DNA of 64,000 nucleotides from Panacagrimonas perspica (GCF_004364935.1 NZ_SOBT01000008.1:1057534-1121533), one strand, 5' to 3'. Shown: positions 33,213 through 42,469, counted from the first letter of the stretch. The notes: generated from the sequence alone by a model not told the origin. Made by a program: numbers and translations.

Positions 33213-34721
33213 GTGACTGCACACACCGATTCCATTGGAGCCGATCGCCTCGACGCGCTGCTGGACGCCGCGGTCGACGCGATGATCCTGATCGATCGCA
33301 AGGGCACCATCACCCGGTTCAATCCCGCCGCTGAAAGACTCTTCGGATACGCCGAAGCGGAGATAGTAGGCAGCAACGTGCGCATGCTGATGCCACAGCC
33401 CTACCGGGACGAACACGATGGATACCTGTCGCGTTATCTGGATACCGGCGAGAAACGGATCATCGGGATCGGACGCGAGGTGATGGCCAGCCGCCGTGAC
33501 GGCAGCCAGTTTCCGATCGGATTGTCGGTGGGCGAATTCCGCGTCGGCGTCGAGAGCGGATTCGTCGGCATCCTACGCGACGATTCAGAGCGCCACGCGC
33601 AGGAATCGCGACTGCGGCGCAAGGCCGAACAGCTGCGCTTGCTGCTGGAACATGCGCCGACGCCTGTCGTCGTTACGGATCCGGAAGGGCGTATCCAGAA
33701 TGCCAACGCGGCCTGCGTCAACCTGCTGGGATACGACATCGAATCCCTTCGACAGATGCGCCTATACGAACTCGTGGAGTCAAACGATCGCGACCAGATC
33801 CTGACCGACTTCGAACAGGCTCGTGCGGGGGGCGAAACACGCCAGCACGAAGTTTCCCTGCGTCATCGAAAAGGACACTCTCTGCCGGTGCTGTTCTATT
33901 CGGGCTGCGGACGTGACGAGGCCGGCCGTCCGCTGCTGTTCATCGCCGAGCTGATCGACCGCACTGCCCTGCAGCAGGCCACGCACGAAGCCGATCGCCT
34001 TCGCGACCGACTCGCCCACGCCGCGCGTCTGGGGATGCTCGGTGAAATGGTCAGCGGCATCGCCCACGAGGTCAATCAGCCGCTCACCGCAATCAGCAAC
34101 TACGCCAGTGCCTGCCGCCGCATGCTCAACGCCGGACAGACCACACCGGCCGAACTGATCGAGGTGCTCGAGAAGATCAGCCGCCAGGCGGAGCGAGCGG
34201 GACAGGTGATCCGGGGACTGCGGGCCATGGTCCGCCAGCGCGAGCACGAACGCGAACTGCTCTATCTGAATCCCTTGGTCGAGGAAGTGATCCAACTCGC
34301 CGAGATCGATCTGCACGGGACGAGTCACCGACTCGAATTCGATCTCGCGCCACACCTTCCCCATTTTCTCGGAGATGGCGTGCAGATCCAGCAGGTGCTG
34401 ATGAACTTGATCCGCAACGCGGCCGAGGCGATGCGCGAAGCCGGCAGTGGCGAGGAAATTCGCGTGGCGACCGGCATGGGCAAGGACGGAATGCTCGAAC
34501 TTTGCGTCTCCGATCAAGGACCCGGCGTAGCGACCGCCATCGAGGGACGGTTGTTCGATCCCTTCCTCACGACCAAGCCGCAAGGGATGGGGCTGGGACT
34601 GTCGATCTGCAAGTCGATCGTACAGGCGCACGCGGGAGACCTGACCTATTCCACCGCGAGCACAGGCGGCGCTCGATTCCTGGTCCGCCTTCCGGTCGCG
34701 CCGTCGGAGGAAACCGAATGA
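33213..34721 (+). CDS. fixL: Oxygen-sensing histidine kinase FixL (haem-PAS)
   Basis: A 502-residue soluble sensor kinase: PAS 1 (about 12-125), PAS 2 (about 140-255), HisKA with His285 in GIAHEVNQPL, and HATPase with NLIRNAAEAM and GMGLGLSI. PAS 1 matches the haem domain of FixL: EHDGYLSRYLDTG places His68 at the proximal haem ligand (His200 in Bradyrhizobium FixL), Arg74 at Arg206, and GIGREV places Arg88 at the O2-contact Arg220. It should switch off when O2 binds. Start is GTG at 33213. It overlaps fixJ by ATGA. No nitrogen-fixation genes are present; the output here is microaerobic respiration. Confidence 0.93.
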   Translation: MTAHTDSIGADRLDALLDAAVDAMILIDRKGTITRFNPAAERLFGYAEAEIVGSNVRMLMPQPYRDEHDGYLSRYLDTGEKRIIGIGREVMASRRDGSQFPIGLSVGEFRVGVESGFVGILRDDSERHAQESRLRRKAEQLRLLLEHAPTPVVVTDPEGRIQNANAACVNLLGYDIESLRQMRLYELVESNDRDQILTDFEQARAGGETRQHEVSLRHRKGHSLPVLFYSGCGRDEAGRPLLFIAELIDRTALQQATHEADRLRDRLAHAARLGMLGEMVSGIAHEVNQPLTAISNYASACRRMLNAGQTTPAELIEVLEKISRQAERAGQVIRGLRAMVRQREHERELLYLNPLVEEVIQLAEIDLHGTSHRLEFDLAPHLPHFLGDGVQIQQVLMNLIRNAAEAMREAGSGEEIRVATGMGKDGMLELCVSDQGPGVATAIEGRLFDPFLTTKPQGMGLGLSICKSIVQAHAGDLTYSTASTGGARFLVRLPVAPSEETE

Positions 34722-35341
34722 CCGATGCCATCGTCCACATCGTCGACGACGAAGAACCGATCCGCGACAGCATCGCGCTGTTGCTGCGATCCGCTGGCCT
34801 GGGCTCGCGCCAGTACCAGGACGCACATGCCTTTCTTGCGACCTACCAGCCGGGCGAAACCGGGTGCCTGGTGCTCGATGTCCGCATGCCGCGCATGACT
34901 GGTCTGGAGCTCCAGCAGGAACTCAACCGGCGTGGATGGACGCTTCCCGTGATCTTCGTGACCGGCCACGGCGACGTGCCGATGGCTGTCGAGGCGATGC
35001 GCGAAGGGGCACTGGACTTCCTGCAGAAACCGTTCAATGACGAGGAACTCATCCGGCGCGTGCATCGGGCAATCGAGCAAGACCAGCGCGTTCGTCACCA
35101 TTCCGGCGACCGTGACGCTACCCGGCAGCGTCTCGAGACCCTCACACCGCGGGAACGGGAGATCGCCGAACGCATCGTCGTGGGTCAGGCGAACAAGGTG
35201 ATCGCGATGGACCTGTCGTTGTCCGAACGCACCGTCGAACTGCACCGTGCGCGCGTGATGCAGAAGATGGGGGTACGCGGCGTGGCGCAGCTGGTGCAAC
35301 TCTGGATCGCGCTGGAACTCATCGGCAAGCACGCGCCCTGA
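34718..35341 (+). CDS. fixJ: Response regulator FixJ
   Basis: A 207-residue regulator: receiver domain with DD at 10-11, phospho-Asp in LVLDVRMPRMTG (about Asp54) and Lys in FLQKPF, then a LuxR/FixJ-type HTH (LTPREREIAERIVVGQANKVIA, LSERTVELHRARVM). It overlaps fixL by four bases. In the family, phosphorylated FixJ activates fixK/fnr-type genes; the fnr gene two genes downstream is the natural target. Confidence 0.95.
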   Translation: MTDAIVHIVDDEEPIRDSIALLLRSAGLGSRQYQDAHAFLATYQPGETGCLVLDVRMPRMTGLELQQELNRRGWTLPVIFVTGHGDVPMAVEAMREGALDFLQKPFNDEELIRRVHRAIEQDQRVRHHSGDRDATRQRLETLTPREREIAERIVVGQANKVIAMDLSLSERTVELHRARVMQKMGVRGVAQLVQLWIALELIGKHAP

Positions 35342-35415
35342 GCGGGCTGCACCCGCGCAGACACGCGAGCGGTTTCGCGCTCGGACCTGCGGATCCCGCC
35401 CCGTCGCATCGAACC

Positions 35416-35429
35416 TTGATCCAGGTCAA
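35416..35429 (+). promoter_or_regulatory. FNR/Anr box TTGATCCAGGTCAA
   Basis: Perfect box centred 70.5 bases upstream of the PAS-GGDEF-EAL start, so transcription at +41.5 leaves a leader of about 29 bases. Confidence 0.8.
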
Positions 35430-35492
35430 CGCGACGCTGCGCCGCCCGGTCCATCTTCCGTTGCCGTCCATACGACGGCAGGAGGATCAGAT

Positions 35493-37262
35493 TTGGAAAT
35501 CCGGGAGATTCCCGCCGCCGTTTCGGTTGAGCCTGCCGAGCCTGTCGAAGCAGGTCTCCTGCGGCCTGAGCTGATGGAACGGGCCCTGCACGTCGCGGCC
35601 AACGCAATGTTCATCGCCGACCGAAACGGTCGGATCCGTTGGGTCAATGCTGCGTTCACTCGGCTTTACGGCTTCGCGGCCGAGGAAGTCCTTGGATCGA
35701 CGCCCCGCGTATTGAAGTCTGGGAGACAGACCAGCGCGTTCTATCGCGAACTCTGGACCACCGTCCGCGCCGGTAAAGTCTGGCGCGGGCACCTGAGCAA
35801 CCGACACAAGAATGGCGAGGTGCTCGACGTCGACCAGACCATCACGCCCGTCTGCGACGAGCACGGCAAGCCGACGCACTACTACGTGGTGTACGAGGAC
35901 ATCACCGAACGGCTTCGCAGCGAACAACAGCTCACGCAGCTTGCGATGTTCGACAGCCTGACCGGATTGCCGAATCGCAACCAGTTCCACATACGGCTCT
36001 CGGAAGCTTTCGCCCGCAGCCGCCGCAGCGCCAAACCCATGGCCGTGCTGTTGCTGGATCTGGATCACTTCAAGAACGTCAACGACACGCTGGGCCATGC
36101 CGGGGGCGACGAACTGCTGGCCAAGGTCGGTCGCTGCCTGACCTCGGCGCTGCGCGACACCGATGTGGTGGCCCGCCTTTCCGGCGACGAATTCGCCGTG
36201 CTCGTCGAAGATCTCGCGCGCCCCGACCAAGCCATCGATTCCGCGCGTCGCCTGCTCGACGTGCTCTCGTCGTCATACAAAGTACTCGGCGCGACCATCC
36301 AGGTAGGCGCAAGCATCGGCATCGCATTATCCGGCGACCTCGAAGACACGCCGGAACGGCTTCTCCGAAATGCCGACCTGGCGATGTACCGGGCCAAGTC
36401 ACGCGGGCGCAATTGCTTCCAGTTCTTCGATGCAGCCATGGACCTCGCAGCGCGCAAGCGGTATGACCTGCGCGATGCGTTGCGTACGGCCCTTCGAAAA
36501 GACGAATTCAAGCTGTGCTTCCAGCCGCAAGTTGACATGCGCACCGGCATGCCGGTGGGCGCCGAGGCCTTGCTTCGGTGGAACGATCCCCATCGCGGTC
36601 TGGTCACGGCGAGCGAATTCATCGGCGTCGCCGAACAGGACGGGATGATCTCGGCACTGAATGACTGGGTCCTGCGGGCTGGGTTCGCCGAAGTGGCGCG
36701 GCTGCACCGCGTCGTGCCGTCGATGGTGCCGGTGTCGATCAACGTCTCCGCGGGCCAGTTCGACCGCACCGACCTCGCGCCCACCATCGAGTCACTGCTA
36801 CGCGAACACGACCTGCCCGCCACGGCCATCCGGCTCGAGATCACCGAGACGGTGATGTTGCGCTCCAGCCTCGCCGTGCACGAGAACATCCGGCAGCTGG
36901 GGCGGCTAGGCGTCACGATCAGCGTCGACGATTTCGGCACCGGCTACTCCTCGCTTCCCGCACTGCGCGAATTCCCGATCGGCACGATCAAGCTCGACAT
37001 GAGCTACGTGCGCGGAATCGGCCGGAGCGCCCGTGACGAGCTGCTTCTGTGCGCGATCATTGGCATCGCGCGGATGCTCAAGCTCGGCGTCGTCGCCGAA
37101 GGTGTCGAAACCGCGGCACAACGAGACTTTCTCATTCGCGAAGGGTGTTTCCAGGCGCAAGGGCACCTGTACCAGCGCGCACTTCCGGCGGAAGAATTCG
37201 CCGCCTGGATGCGGTTCCAGCAGAGATCGATCTGCGCCGCGAGCATGGCCAGCGCGGGGTGA
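35493..37262 (+). CDS. PAS-GGDEF-EAL cyclic-di-GMP enzyme
   Basis: A 589-residue protein: PAS (about 28-140), GGDEF domain (about 150-320) with the signature changed to RLSGDEF, and EAL domain (about 335-575) with GAEALLRW, NVSAGQ, DDFGTGYSSL and EGVET. The EAL catalytic set looks complete; SGDEF variants can be active or serve as GTP sensors. The start is TTG at 35493: AGGAGG lies seven bases before it and no ATG fits. With an FNR box in front, this links low oxygen to c-di-GMP turnover. Net activity cannot be read from sequence. Confidence 0.92.
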   Translation: MEIREIPAAVSVEPAEPVEAGLLRPELMERALHVAANAMFIADRNGRIRWVNAAFTRLYGFAAEEVLGSTPRVLKSGRQTSAFYRELWTTVRAGKVWRGHLSNRHKNGEVLDVDQTITPVCDEHGKPTHYYVVYEDITERLRSEQQLTQLAMFDSLTGLPNRNQFHIRLSEAFARSRRSAKPMAVLLLDLDHFKNVNDTLGHAGGDELLAKVGRCLTSALRDTDVVARLSGDEFAVLVEDLARPDQAIDSARRLLDVLSSSYKVLGATIQVGASIGIALSGDLEDTPERLLRNADLAMYRAKSRGRNCFQFFDAAMDLAARKRYDLRDALRTALRKDEFKLCFQPQVDMRTGMPVGAEALLRWNDPHRGLVTASEFIGVAEQDGMISALNDWVLRAGFAEVARLHRVVPSMVPVSINVSAGQFDRTDLAPTIESLLREHDLPATAIRLEITETVMLRSSLAVHENIRQLGRLGVTISVDDFGTGYSSLPALREFPIGTIKLDMSYVRGIGRSARDELLLCAIIGIARMLKLGVVAEGVETAAQRDFLIREGCFQAQGHLYQRALPAEEFAAWMRFQQRSICAASMASAG

Positions 37263-37510
37263 GTCGCGCGATCGATTGCCCGCCGGATCTCCCGGCCGCG
37301 CGCGTGCGGCACGTTTGGCAGTTCGGCCAAGGAGTTCCGAAGACCGAACTGGCCGACTTCCGGCGTTCACCTCGTTTTCCGGCCGGGCTTCACCTCGGTC
37401 ACGGCCCAAAGCGGCATACGTAGTTCCCGCAGCGACTCTTGCGGGTATCCCGGATGTTGCCGCCTCAGCCGTCCCGGCACGCTGTCTCCACGTTCACAGG
37501 AGACATCGGC

Positions 37511-38215
37511 ATGGCCTTCGACATCGCCCCGCAGCACCGCATTGCCCCCAACTGCCACGTCTGCCCGGTGCAGAATTGCGCCTCGCGTTGCCCGGACAAG
37601 GCGGTCACTTGGCGGGCGGCCGTAAGCCTGCTGCCGCCGCAGATCCCGGGTTGCGGCAACTTGGTGAACGCCGGCATGCCCGTTCCCGGCCTGTTCACCG
37701 TCCGGGCCGGCTGCATCAAGTCCTACACCCTCGACTCGCTGGGCAACGAACACGTGCGCGCCTTCCACTTTCCCGGTGACATCGTCGGCCTGGATGCGCT
37801 GGGGGACGAACAGTCGGCATCTGCGGCATCGGCGGTGTCGCCTTCGCAGGTCTGCGCGATTTCCCTAAACGACCTGGGTCACCAGATGGAAGTCGACCCG
37901 TTCATGTCCACTCACCTGCTGAAGAAGACCCGCGAGGCCCTGCGCCGCGCCATGGCGCTCTCGGGCGAATTCAGCGCTGACCAGCGGGTCGCCGCCTTCC
38001 TGCTTTTCGTCCACTCCCGCATCGGCTCGGGCGACGTAGTCCGCCTGCCGATGACCCGCCGCGAGATGGGCAGCTACCTGCGACTTGCGACCGAAACGGT
38101 CTGCCGGGTTCTGGCCCGCTTCGAAAAGAATGGCTGGGTTGCCTGCTCGGACAAGCGCATCACGCTGATGAATCGCCCCTCGCTCACCAAACTGGCCGAA
38201 CCCGTCGCCCTTTGA
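37511..38215 (+). CDS. fnr: FNR/Anr-type oxygen-responsive regulator
   Basis: A 234-residue CRP/FNR regulator. The N-terminus has a cysteine cluster C15-x2-C18-x4-C23-x3-C27, like the [4Fe-4S] region of FNR but with one base spacing shorter and one Cys more; Cys115 corresponds to the distal ligand. The cNMP-fold (about 45-125) is followed by the dimer helix and an HTH, TRREMGSYLRLATETVCRVL, in which Glu195 and Arg199 match the FNR recognition contacts while the usual Ser is Cys198. ATG at 37511 follows AGGAG. It is the expected regulator of the boxes in this window. No box is seen in front of its own gene, consistent with control by FixJ. Confidence 0.92.
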   Translation: MAFDIAPQHRIAPNCHVCPVQNCASRCPDKAVTWRAAVSLLPPQIPGCGNLVNAGMPVPGLFTVRAGCIKSYTLDSLGNEHVRAFHFPGDIVGLDALGDEQSASAASAVSPSQVCAISLNDLGHQMEVDPFMSTHLLKKTREALRRAMALSGEFSADQRVAAFLLFVHSRIGSGDVVRLPMTRREMGSYLRLATETVCRVLARFEKNGWVACSDKRITLMNRPSLTKLAEPVAL

Positions 38216-38226
38216 TCGCGCACGTC

Positions 38227-38264
38227 AGGCCGGGCCGAAGGAGATTCGGCCCGGCCTTCCTTGT
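38227..38264 (+). terminator. Rho-independent terminator of fnr
   Basis: A perfect 13-bp stem (AGGCCGGGCCGAA/TTCGGCCCGGCCT, loop GGAGA) followed by TCCTTGTT lies 11 bases after the fnr stop. Confidence 0.9.
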
Positions 38265-38323
38265 TGGGTCATTCGCTGTGGCGGATCCGTCCTGCATTCG
38301 GAAAAATGCTGTTGCCTTGCCGG

Positions 38324-39301
38324 CTAAACCGCCGTCCTAGCGGCTTCGTGCCGCTCGAGTGCCTCGAGCGCGCGATGCCGAGTCAACTCCCGGCCGAAGT
38401 CTTCGGGCCGCACGACGAGCAGATCGCAGGTCGCCTGGGAGACCAGGGCCTCGGCGTTGCTGCCCAGGATGAAGCGATCCAGACCGCTCCGATAGCGGCT
38501 GCCGATCACGAGCAGGCCGATCCCCGCAGTCTCGGTGTGACGCAGCGTCTCCGTCACCGGGTCGCCGCCGAGCAACATGCGTTGCTCCTGGGGGACGCTG
38601 TTCCGGTCGGCGAATCGGTTGAACGCGAGACGGTCTTCCTCGCGCAGTTCGCCGATCAGCTCGTCCATCTTCGCGGCCATCCCTTCATCCTCACGGCGAT
38701 AGGGAAAGACGTGTAGCAGTTCGAGCGAAGCGCCGCAGGTCATGGCGATCGGCAGCGCGGTCTTCACCACGCGGTCGTCCAGCCCGGCAGGATGCGCCTC
38801 CGGATGGGTCGGATTCACCGCCGCCGCGATGCGAGATGGCAGCAACGGTGCGTCCGCCTGGACCAGCATCACCGGCACCGGGCACAGGCGAGTCAGGCGC
38901 CAGTCGGAACTGCGGATGGCGCTCCAACGATGCAGTACCGAATCGCGCCGAAGGTCCTTGACCACCAAGTCGACACCGATTTCGAGCACCTTGCCGATCA
39001 CGGCTTCGTACTCTTTGCGCGCCCAGGTCACCTCGCACGTCGCACGCAGCCCCTGCGACACGAGGTCGGCCGTCCATTGGGCAAGCCACCGCAGCCGAAT
39101 GTCGATGAACTGCTGACGCGCGAGCTGCTCGACTTCGGGATCGACCAGCTCGGCCGTCGCATCAATGCGCGGGTTGAAGGTCGGCATGAAAAGATGTACG
39201 CGGGCACCGCTGCGCCGCGCCAGTTCAATCGCGCGACGGGCGCCCGGGGTGACGTGCATCGCGGGATCGACGACGGCAAGGATCAGTTTGGCAAGGCTCA
39301 T
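38324..39301 (-). CDS. Tandem universal stress protein (UspE-like)
   Basis: A 325-residue protein with two Usp domains (about 1-150 and 160-310). The second keeps the ATP-type motif GSRYRSGLDRFILGSNAE; the first does not. ATG at 39301 follows AGGAG. Tandem Usp proteins aid survival without oxygen or energy. A perfect FNR box lies 57.5 bases upstream and overlaps the stop of the preceding gene. Confidence 0.9.
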   Translation of the reverse strand: MSLAKLILAVVDPAMHVTPGARRAIELARRSGARVHLFMPTFNPRIDATAELVDPEVEQLARQQFIDIRLRWLAQWTADLVSQGLRATCEVTWARKEYEAVIGKVLEIGVDLVVKDLRRDSVLHRWSAIRSSDWRLTRLCPVPVMLVQADAPLLPSRIAAAVNPTHPEAHPAGLDDRVVKTALPIAMTCGASLELLHVFPYRREDEGMAAKMDELIGELREEDRLAFNRFADRNSVPQEQRMLLGGDPVTETLRHTETAGIGLLVIGSRYRSGLDRFILGSNAEALVSQATCDLLVVRPEDFGRELTRHRALEALERHEAARTAV

Positions 39302-39351
39302 GGCGGCTCCTGGTGACTCATCCATTGGAGCGCGCCGGGGACCTGCACGCG

Positions 39352-39365
39352 TTGATCCGTGTCAA
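39352..39365 (-). promoter_or_regulatory. FNR/Anr box TTGATCCGTGTCAA
   Basis: Perfect box for the uspE-like gene, centre 57.5 bases before its ATG. It overlaps the stop codon of the PAS gene upstream, so the promoter is embedded in that gene's end. Confidence 0.78.
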
Positions 39366-40792
39366 TCGGCCTGCATCTCCATGTAGCGGCGCGCGGGCGC
39401 CATCGGCTCTGCACCCAGCGACCGGTCTGCGGCCAGCAGCAGCGCCTCGACGGTGTCGCCGTCCGCCGGCGATCGCGCGCGACCGATACGCAGGTCGATA
39501 CCGGAAATCTCTCCGATCAGTGGGTAGGGTTCGCGGAGATCGTGCATCAATGTCTCCACGAGCCGGTCGGCATTCTCGGCATCCTCGGGAAGATCCACCA
39601 GGTATTCACCGGCCGACATGCGAGCGGCGCGTTCGGCTCCCAGCGTCTCCAGCAAGCGGGACTGGATCTCGGACTGGAACGTCTCGAAGGCGTCGCCGCC
39701 CAGTCCCTCGATCGCAGCCAGACGGCGCGCGGCAATCACCCCGATGGAGACAGGCTGACGTCTCGAAAGTCGTTCCGAAAGGCAGTGCTCGAGCGCCGCA
39801 CGATGCATCAGTCCCGTCAGCGCGTCGCGCGTCGAACACAGCTCACGACGGACCTCTTCCGCCTTCTTGCGGCTGACGTCGTCGTAGACGGCGAGATAGT
39901 GAGTCACGCGCCCTTCCGTGCCAAACGGGCTGATTGTCTGGTTGGCGGTGAACGCTGCCCCGGAACGGTCGCGGTCAACGGTCTCGCCGCGCCATATCTC
40001 GCCGCTGCGAATCGTATTCCAGAGCCCCCGGTAATGGCGCACGCCATGGCGGCCCGAACTCAGGAAGCGGGGATTTCTCCCGATCACGTCCTCTCGCGAA
40101 TAGCCCGTCAAATCACAGAAGGACGCGTTGCACCACGTGATGCGCCCTTCGATATCGGCGATGAAGGCGGCGTTGCCGGCGCCGCTCAGGGCCGTTGCGA
40201 GCAGTGTGCGCCGGGCGAGAAGACGGCTCGCGGCAATCACGCGCGCGCAGGCCGCTGCCACCAACAAGGCATCGTCCTCGTCGCAGGCCCAGGCCGGTGA
40301 CAGGCGCGACGCACACAACATCAGCACCCATCCCGGCTCCTCGAACTCCAGCGGGCGGGCGCAGACGCGGACGATGCCGTCGCGCATCGCGGCCTCTCGC
40401 CACGGACTGAAGCCCGGCTCGTCCACGTTCACGGCTACGGTTTCCCGGGTCTGAAGAGCGCGCGAACCGGGGCCGTTCCCGACGATCGTGCCGTCGCAGC
40501 GCTCCGGCAGCCGCGTCAACTCCGCCCACAGCAGCGTCTCGCGGGAGGTCGCTTCGATCTCGAGCGCGCCGCCGTCGTGACGTCGCAGCAAAGCCACCAG
40601 CGGCAACCCGTGAGAATCCGCGATGCCCTGGCAAAGGTTGCGAAGCACATCCGACCGCGGACGCTCCTCGACCATCTCTCGGTAGGCGCGGTCGACGGCG
40701 CGTTCGAACCGGCCCTGGGATACCTCGTGCACCGGCTCAGGAGCGGTCAGCGTGGGGGCACTTCGGGTGGAAAAGGTCGGGAGCAGTTTCAT
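39362..40792 (-). CDS. GAF-PAS protein with degenerate GGDEF domain
   Basis: A 476-residue sensor-like protein: GAF (about 35-190), PAS (about 205-325; TWCNASFCDLTGYSREDVIG) and a GGDEF-like domain that opens normally (RDALTGLMHRAALEH) but has AARMSAGEYLVDLP where the active-site signature should be. It cannot be a standard cyclase. ATG at 40792 is used; it has no good ribosome-binding site. An FNR box is only 42.5 bases from it, so transcription would start at or near the ATG. Role: perhaps a regulatory or GTP-binding partner of the PAS-GGDEF-EAL enzyme. Confidence 0.8.
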   Translation of the reverse strand: MKLLPTFSTRSAPTLTAPEPVHEVSQGRFERAVDRAYREMVEERPRSDVLRNLCQGIADSHGLPLVALLRRHDGGALEIEATSRETLLWAELTRLPERCDGTIVGNGPGSRALQTRETVAVNVDEPGFSPWREAAMRDGIVRVCARPLEFEEPGWVLMLCASRLSPAWACDEDDALLVAAACARVIAASRLLARRTLLATALSGAGNAAFIADIEGRITWCNASFCDLTGYSREDVIGRNPRFLSSGRHGVRHYRGLWNTIRSGEIWRGETVDRDRSGAAFTANQTISPFGTEGRVTHYLAVYDDVSRKKAEEVRRELCSTRDALTGLMHRAALEHCLSERLSRRQPVSIGVIAARRLAAIEGLGGDAFETFQSEIQSRLLETLGAERAARMSAGEYLVDLPEDAENADRLVETLMHDLREPYPLIGEISGIDLRIGRARSPADGDTVEALLLAADRSLGAEPMAPARRYMEMQAD

Positions 40793-40827
40793 GACGTGTA
40801 TCGTGTCGCGTGCGAGCGTGCACGGCA

Positions 40828-40841
40828 TTGACCGGGGTCAA
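40828..40841 (-). promoter_or_regulatory. FNR/Anr box TTGACCGGGGTCAA
   Basis: Perfect box between hemN and the GAF-PAS gene, centre 42.5 bases before the ATG at 40792. If FNR acts at -41.5, the message is leaderless. Confidence 0.75.
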
Positions 40842-40847
40842 CGAGAT

Positions 40848-42260
40848 TCACTGCACGTTCGGCGCCGTGCCTGCGACGAGCCGCTTGCGTGCTGCTTCCG
40901 GAGCACTGGCCGGATTCGCGTAGGCGTCGAATGGCATCGCCAGAGCGCGCAGGAAATGGCGACCGCGCGCGGTGATCGACAGCCGACCCGGTTGAAGTTC
41001 GACGAGGCCATCCCGTTGGGCGGTAGCAATCCGATCCAGTGCCTCCCGGAAATGGTGCCGGGCGTCGATGCCGAAGCGTGCATGCAGCGGCCCGTAGTGC
41101 ACGTCGCGACCGCAGAGGATCCGCTCGATCACGGCCGCACGCAGTTGGTCCTCGCGTGTCAGCACTGCGCCCCGCTCCGTCGCAAGGAGACCGGATTCGA
41201 TCGCCTGGAGATAAGCCGTCAAGCCGCGCGCGTTCTGGGTGTACGCGTCGCCGATGCGGCTGATGCTGCTCATGCCCACGCCGACGAGGTCCAGGCCCGC
41301 GCGGGTGGAGTAGCCCTGGAAATTGCGCTGCAAGCGATGGTCGCGCAACGCGGTCACCAACTCGTCGCCGGGCAGCGCGAAGTGGTCCATGCCGATGTGG
41401 ACGTAACCAGCGGCGCCGAGCCGCCCCGTTGCCAGCTGCATCAGCCGCAGCCGCAGGGGCGCATCCGGAAGTTCGTCTGTCCGAATCCGGCGCTGCGCCT
41501 TGAACATGGCGGGCAGGTGCGCGTAACCATAGATCGCGACGCGATCGGGCCGTAACGCGGCTACCCGCTCCAGCGTGTGAGAGAACCTCTCCGGCGTCTG
41601 CCGGGGCAAGCCGTAGATCAGGTCGAACGAAACCGAGCGCATGTTCAGACGCCGCGCCTCGTGCACGAGCGACTCGACCATTTCCGGCGCCTGGATCCGG
41701 TTGACCGCAGCCTGCACCGAGGGATCGAAATCCTGCACGCCCAGCGAGATGCGGTTGAAGCCCATTGCGGCCAAGCGGCCGAGCCGCGCCGCATCGACAG
41801 TCCGAGGATCGATCTCGATGGAGAACTCGCGGCGCGAGTTCGGCACGAACCCGAAATCGCGCCGGATCTGCTCCAGCACCGCCAGGAGCTGGAGATCATC
41901 GTAGTAGGTGGGCGTTCCGCCGCCGAAGTGGAGTTGCTCCACCGCACGCGTGGCGCCGAACAGCCGGCCTTGCATCCCGATCTCTCGTCGCAGCGCGTGC
42001 AGGTAGCGGTTCATCGATCCCTGGTCGCGCGTGATGACGCGCGTACAGCCGCAGTAGAAGCAGGGGCTCGCGCAGAACGGGGCATGCACGTACAGCGACA
42101 GCGGCGTCCCCGGCGCGAGCTGGTTGCTGCGCATGACGGCCTTCTCGTGGTCGTCCGACGAGAGCGGCGCGAAGTGCTGCGCAGTCGGATAGGACGTATA
42201 GCGCGGCGCCGCAACGTCGTAGCGGCGCAAGAGGTCTAGGTCGAACGAGGTGTCGGTCAT
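40848..42260 (-). CDS. hemN: Oxygen-independent coproporphyrinogen III dehydrogenase
   Basis: A 470-residue radical-SAM enzyme that converts coproporphyrinogen III to protoporphyrinogen IX without O2. The cluster motif is CASPCFYCGC (Cys63, 67, 70, 72), preceded by YVHAPF; FGGGTPTYYDDLQL and GVQDFDPSVQ are typical of HemN. ATG at 42260. It keeps haem supply going for the cbb3 oxidase at low oxygen. An FNR box is 63.5 bases upstream. Confidence 0.95.
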   Translation of the reverse strand: MTDTSFDLDLLRRYDVAAPRYTSYPTAQHFAPLSSDDHEKAVMRSNQLAPGTPLSLYVHAPFCASPCFYCGCTRVITRDQGSMNRYLHALRREIGMQGRLFGATRAVEQLHFGGGTPTYYDDLQLLAVLEQIRRDFGFVPNSRREFSIEIDPRTVDAARLGRLAAMGFNRISLGVQDFDPSVQAAVNRIQAPEMVESLVHEARRLNMRSVSFDLIYGLPRQTPERFSHTLERVAALRPDRVAIYGYAHLPAMFKAQRRIRTDELPDAPLRLRLMQLATGRLGAAGYVHIGMDHFALPGDELVTALRDHRLQRNFQGYSTRAGLDLVGVGMSSISRIGDAYTQNARGLTAYLQAIESGLLATERGAVLTREDQLRAAVIERILCGRDVHYGPLHARFGIDARHHFREALDRIATAQRDGLVELQPGRLSITARGRHFLRALAMPFDAYANPASAPEAARKRLVAGTAPNVQ

Positions 42261-42316
42261 GGCGCGAGTCCGGGCAGCGGCGGGCGCCATCCTGTTGTCG
42301 TGGCCCCTCGACGGCA

Positions 42317-42330
42317 TTGACGGGCGTCAA
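42317..42330 (-). promoter_or_regulatory. FNR/Anr box TTGACGGGCGTCAA (hemN)
   Basis: Perfect box, centre 63.5 bases before the hemN ATG. Confidence 0.82.
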
Positions 42331-42469
42331 CACGAGCTCGCGAACGATCATGTTCGCTTCGGAGCGCGTCGACATCTGCACGCAGGCTGCAACACATACG
42401 AAACGCGCTGCATTCCGCGACCGAATCGCCGCAGTGGCCCTCGTTCATGGGAGGCGATCGCCGGCGACG

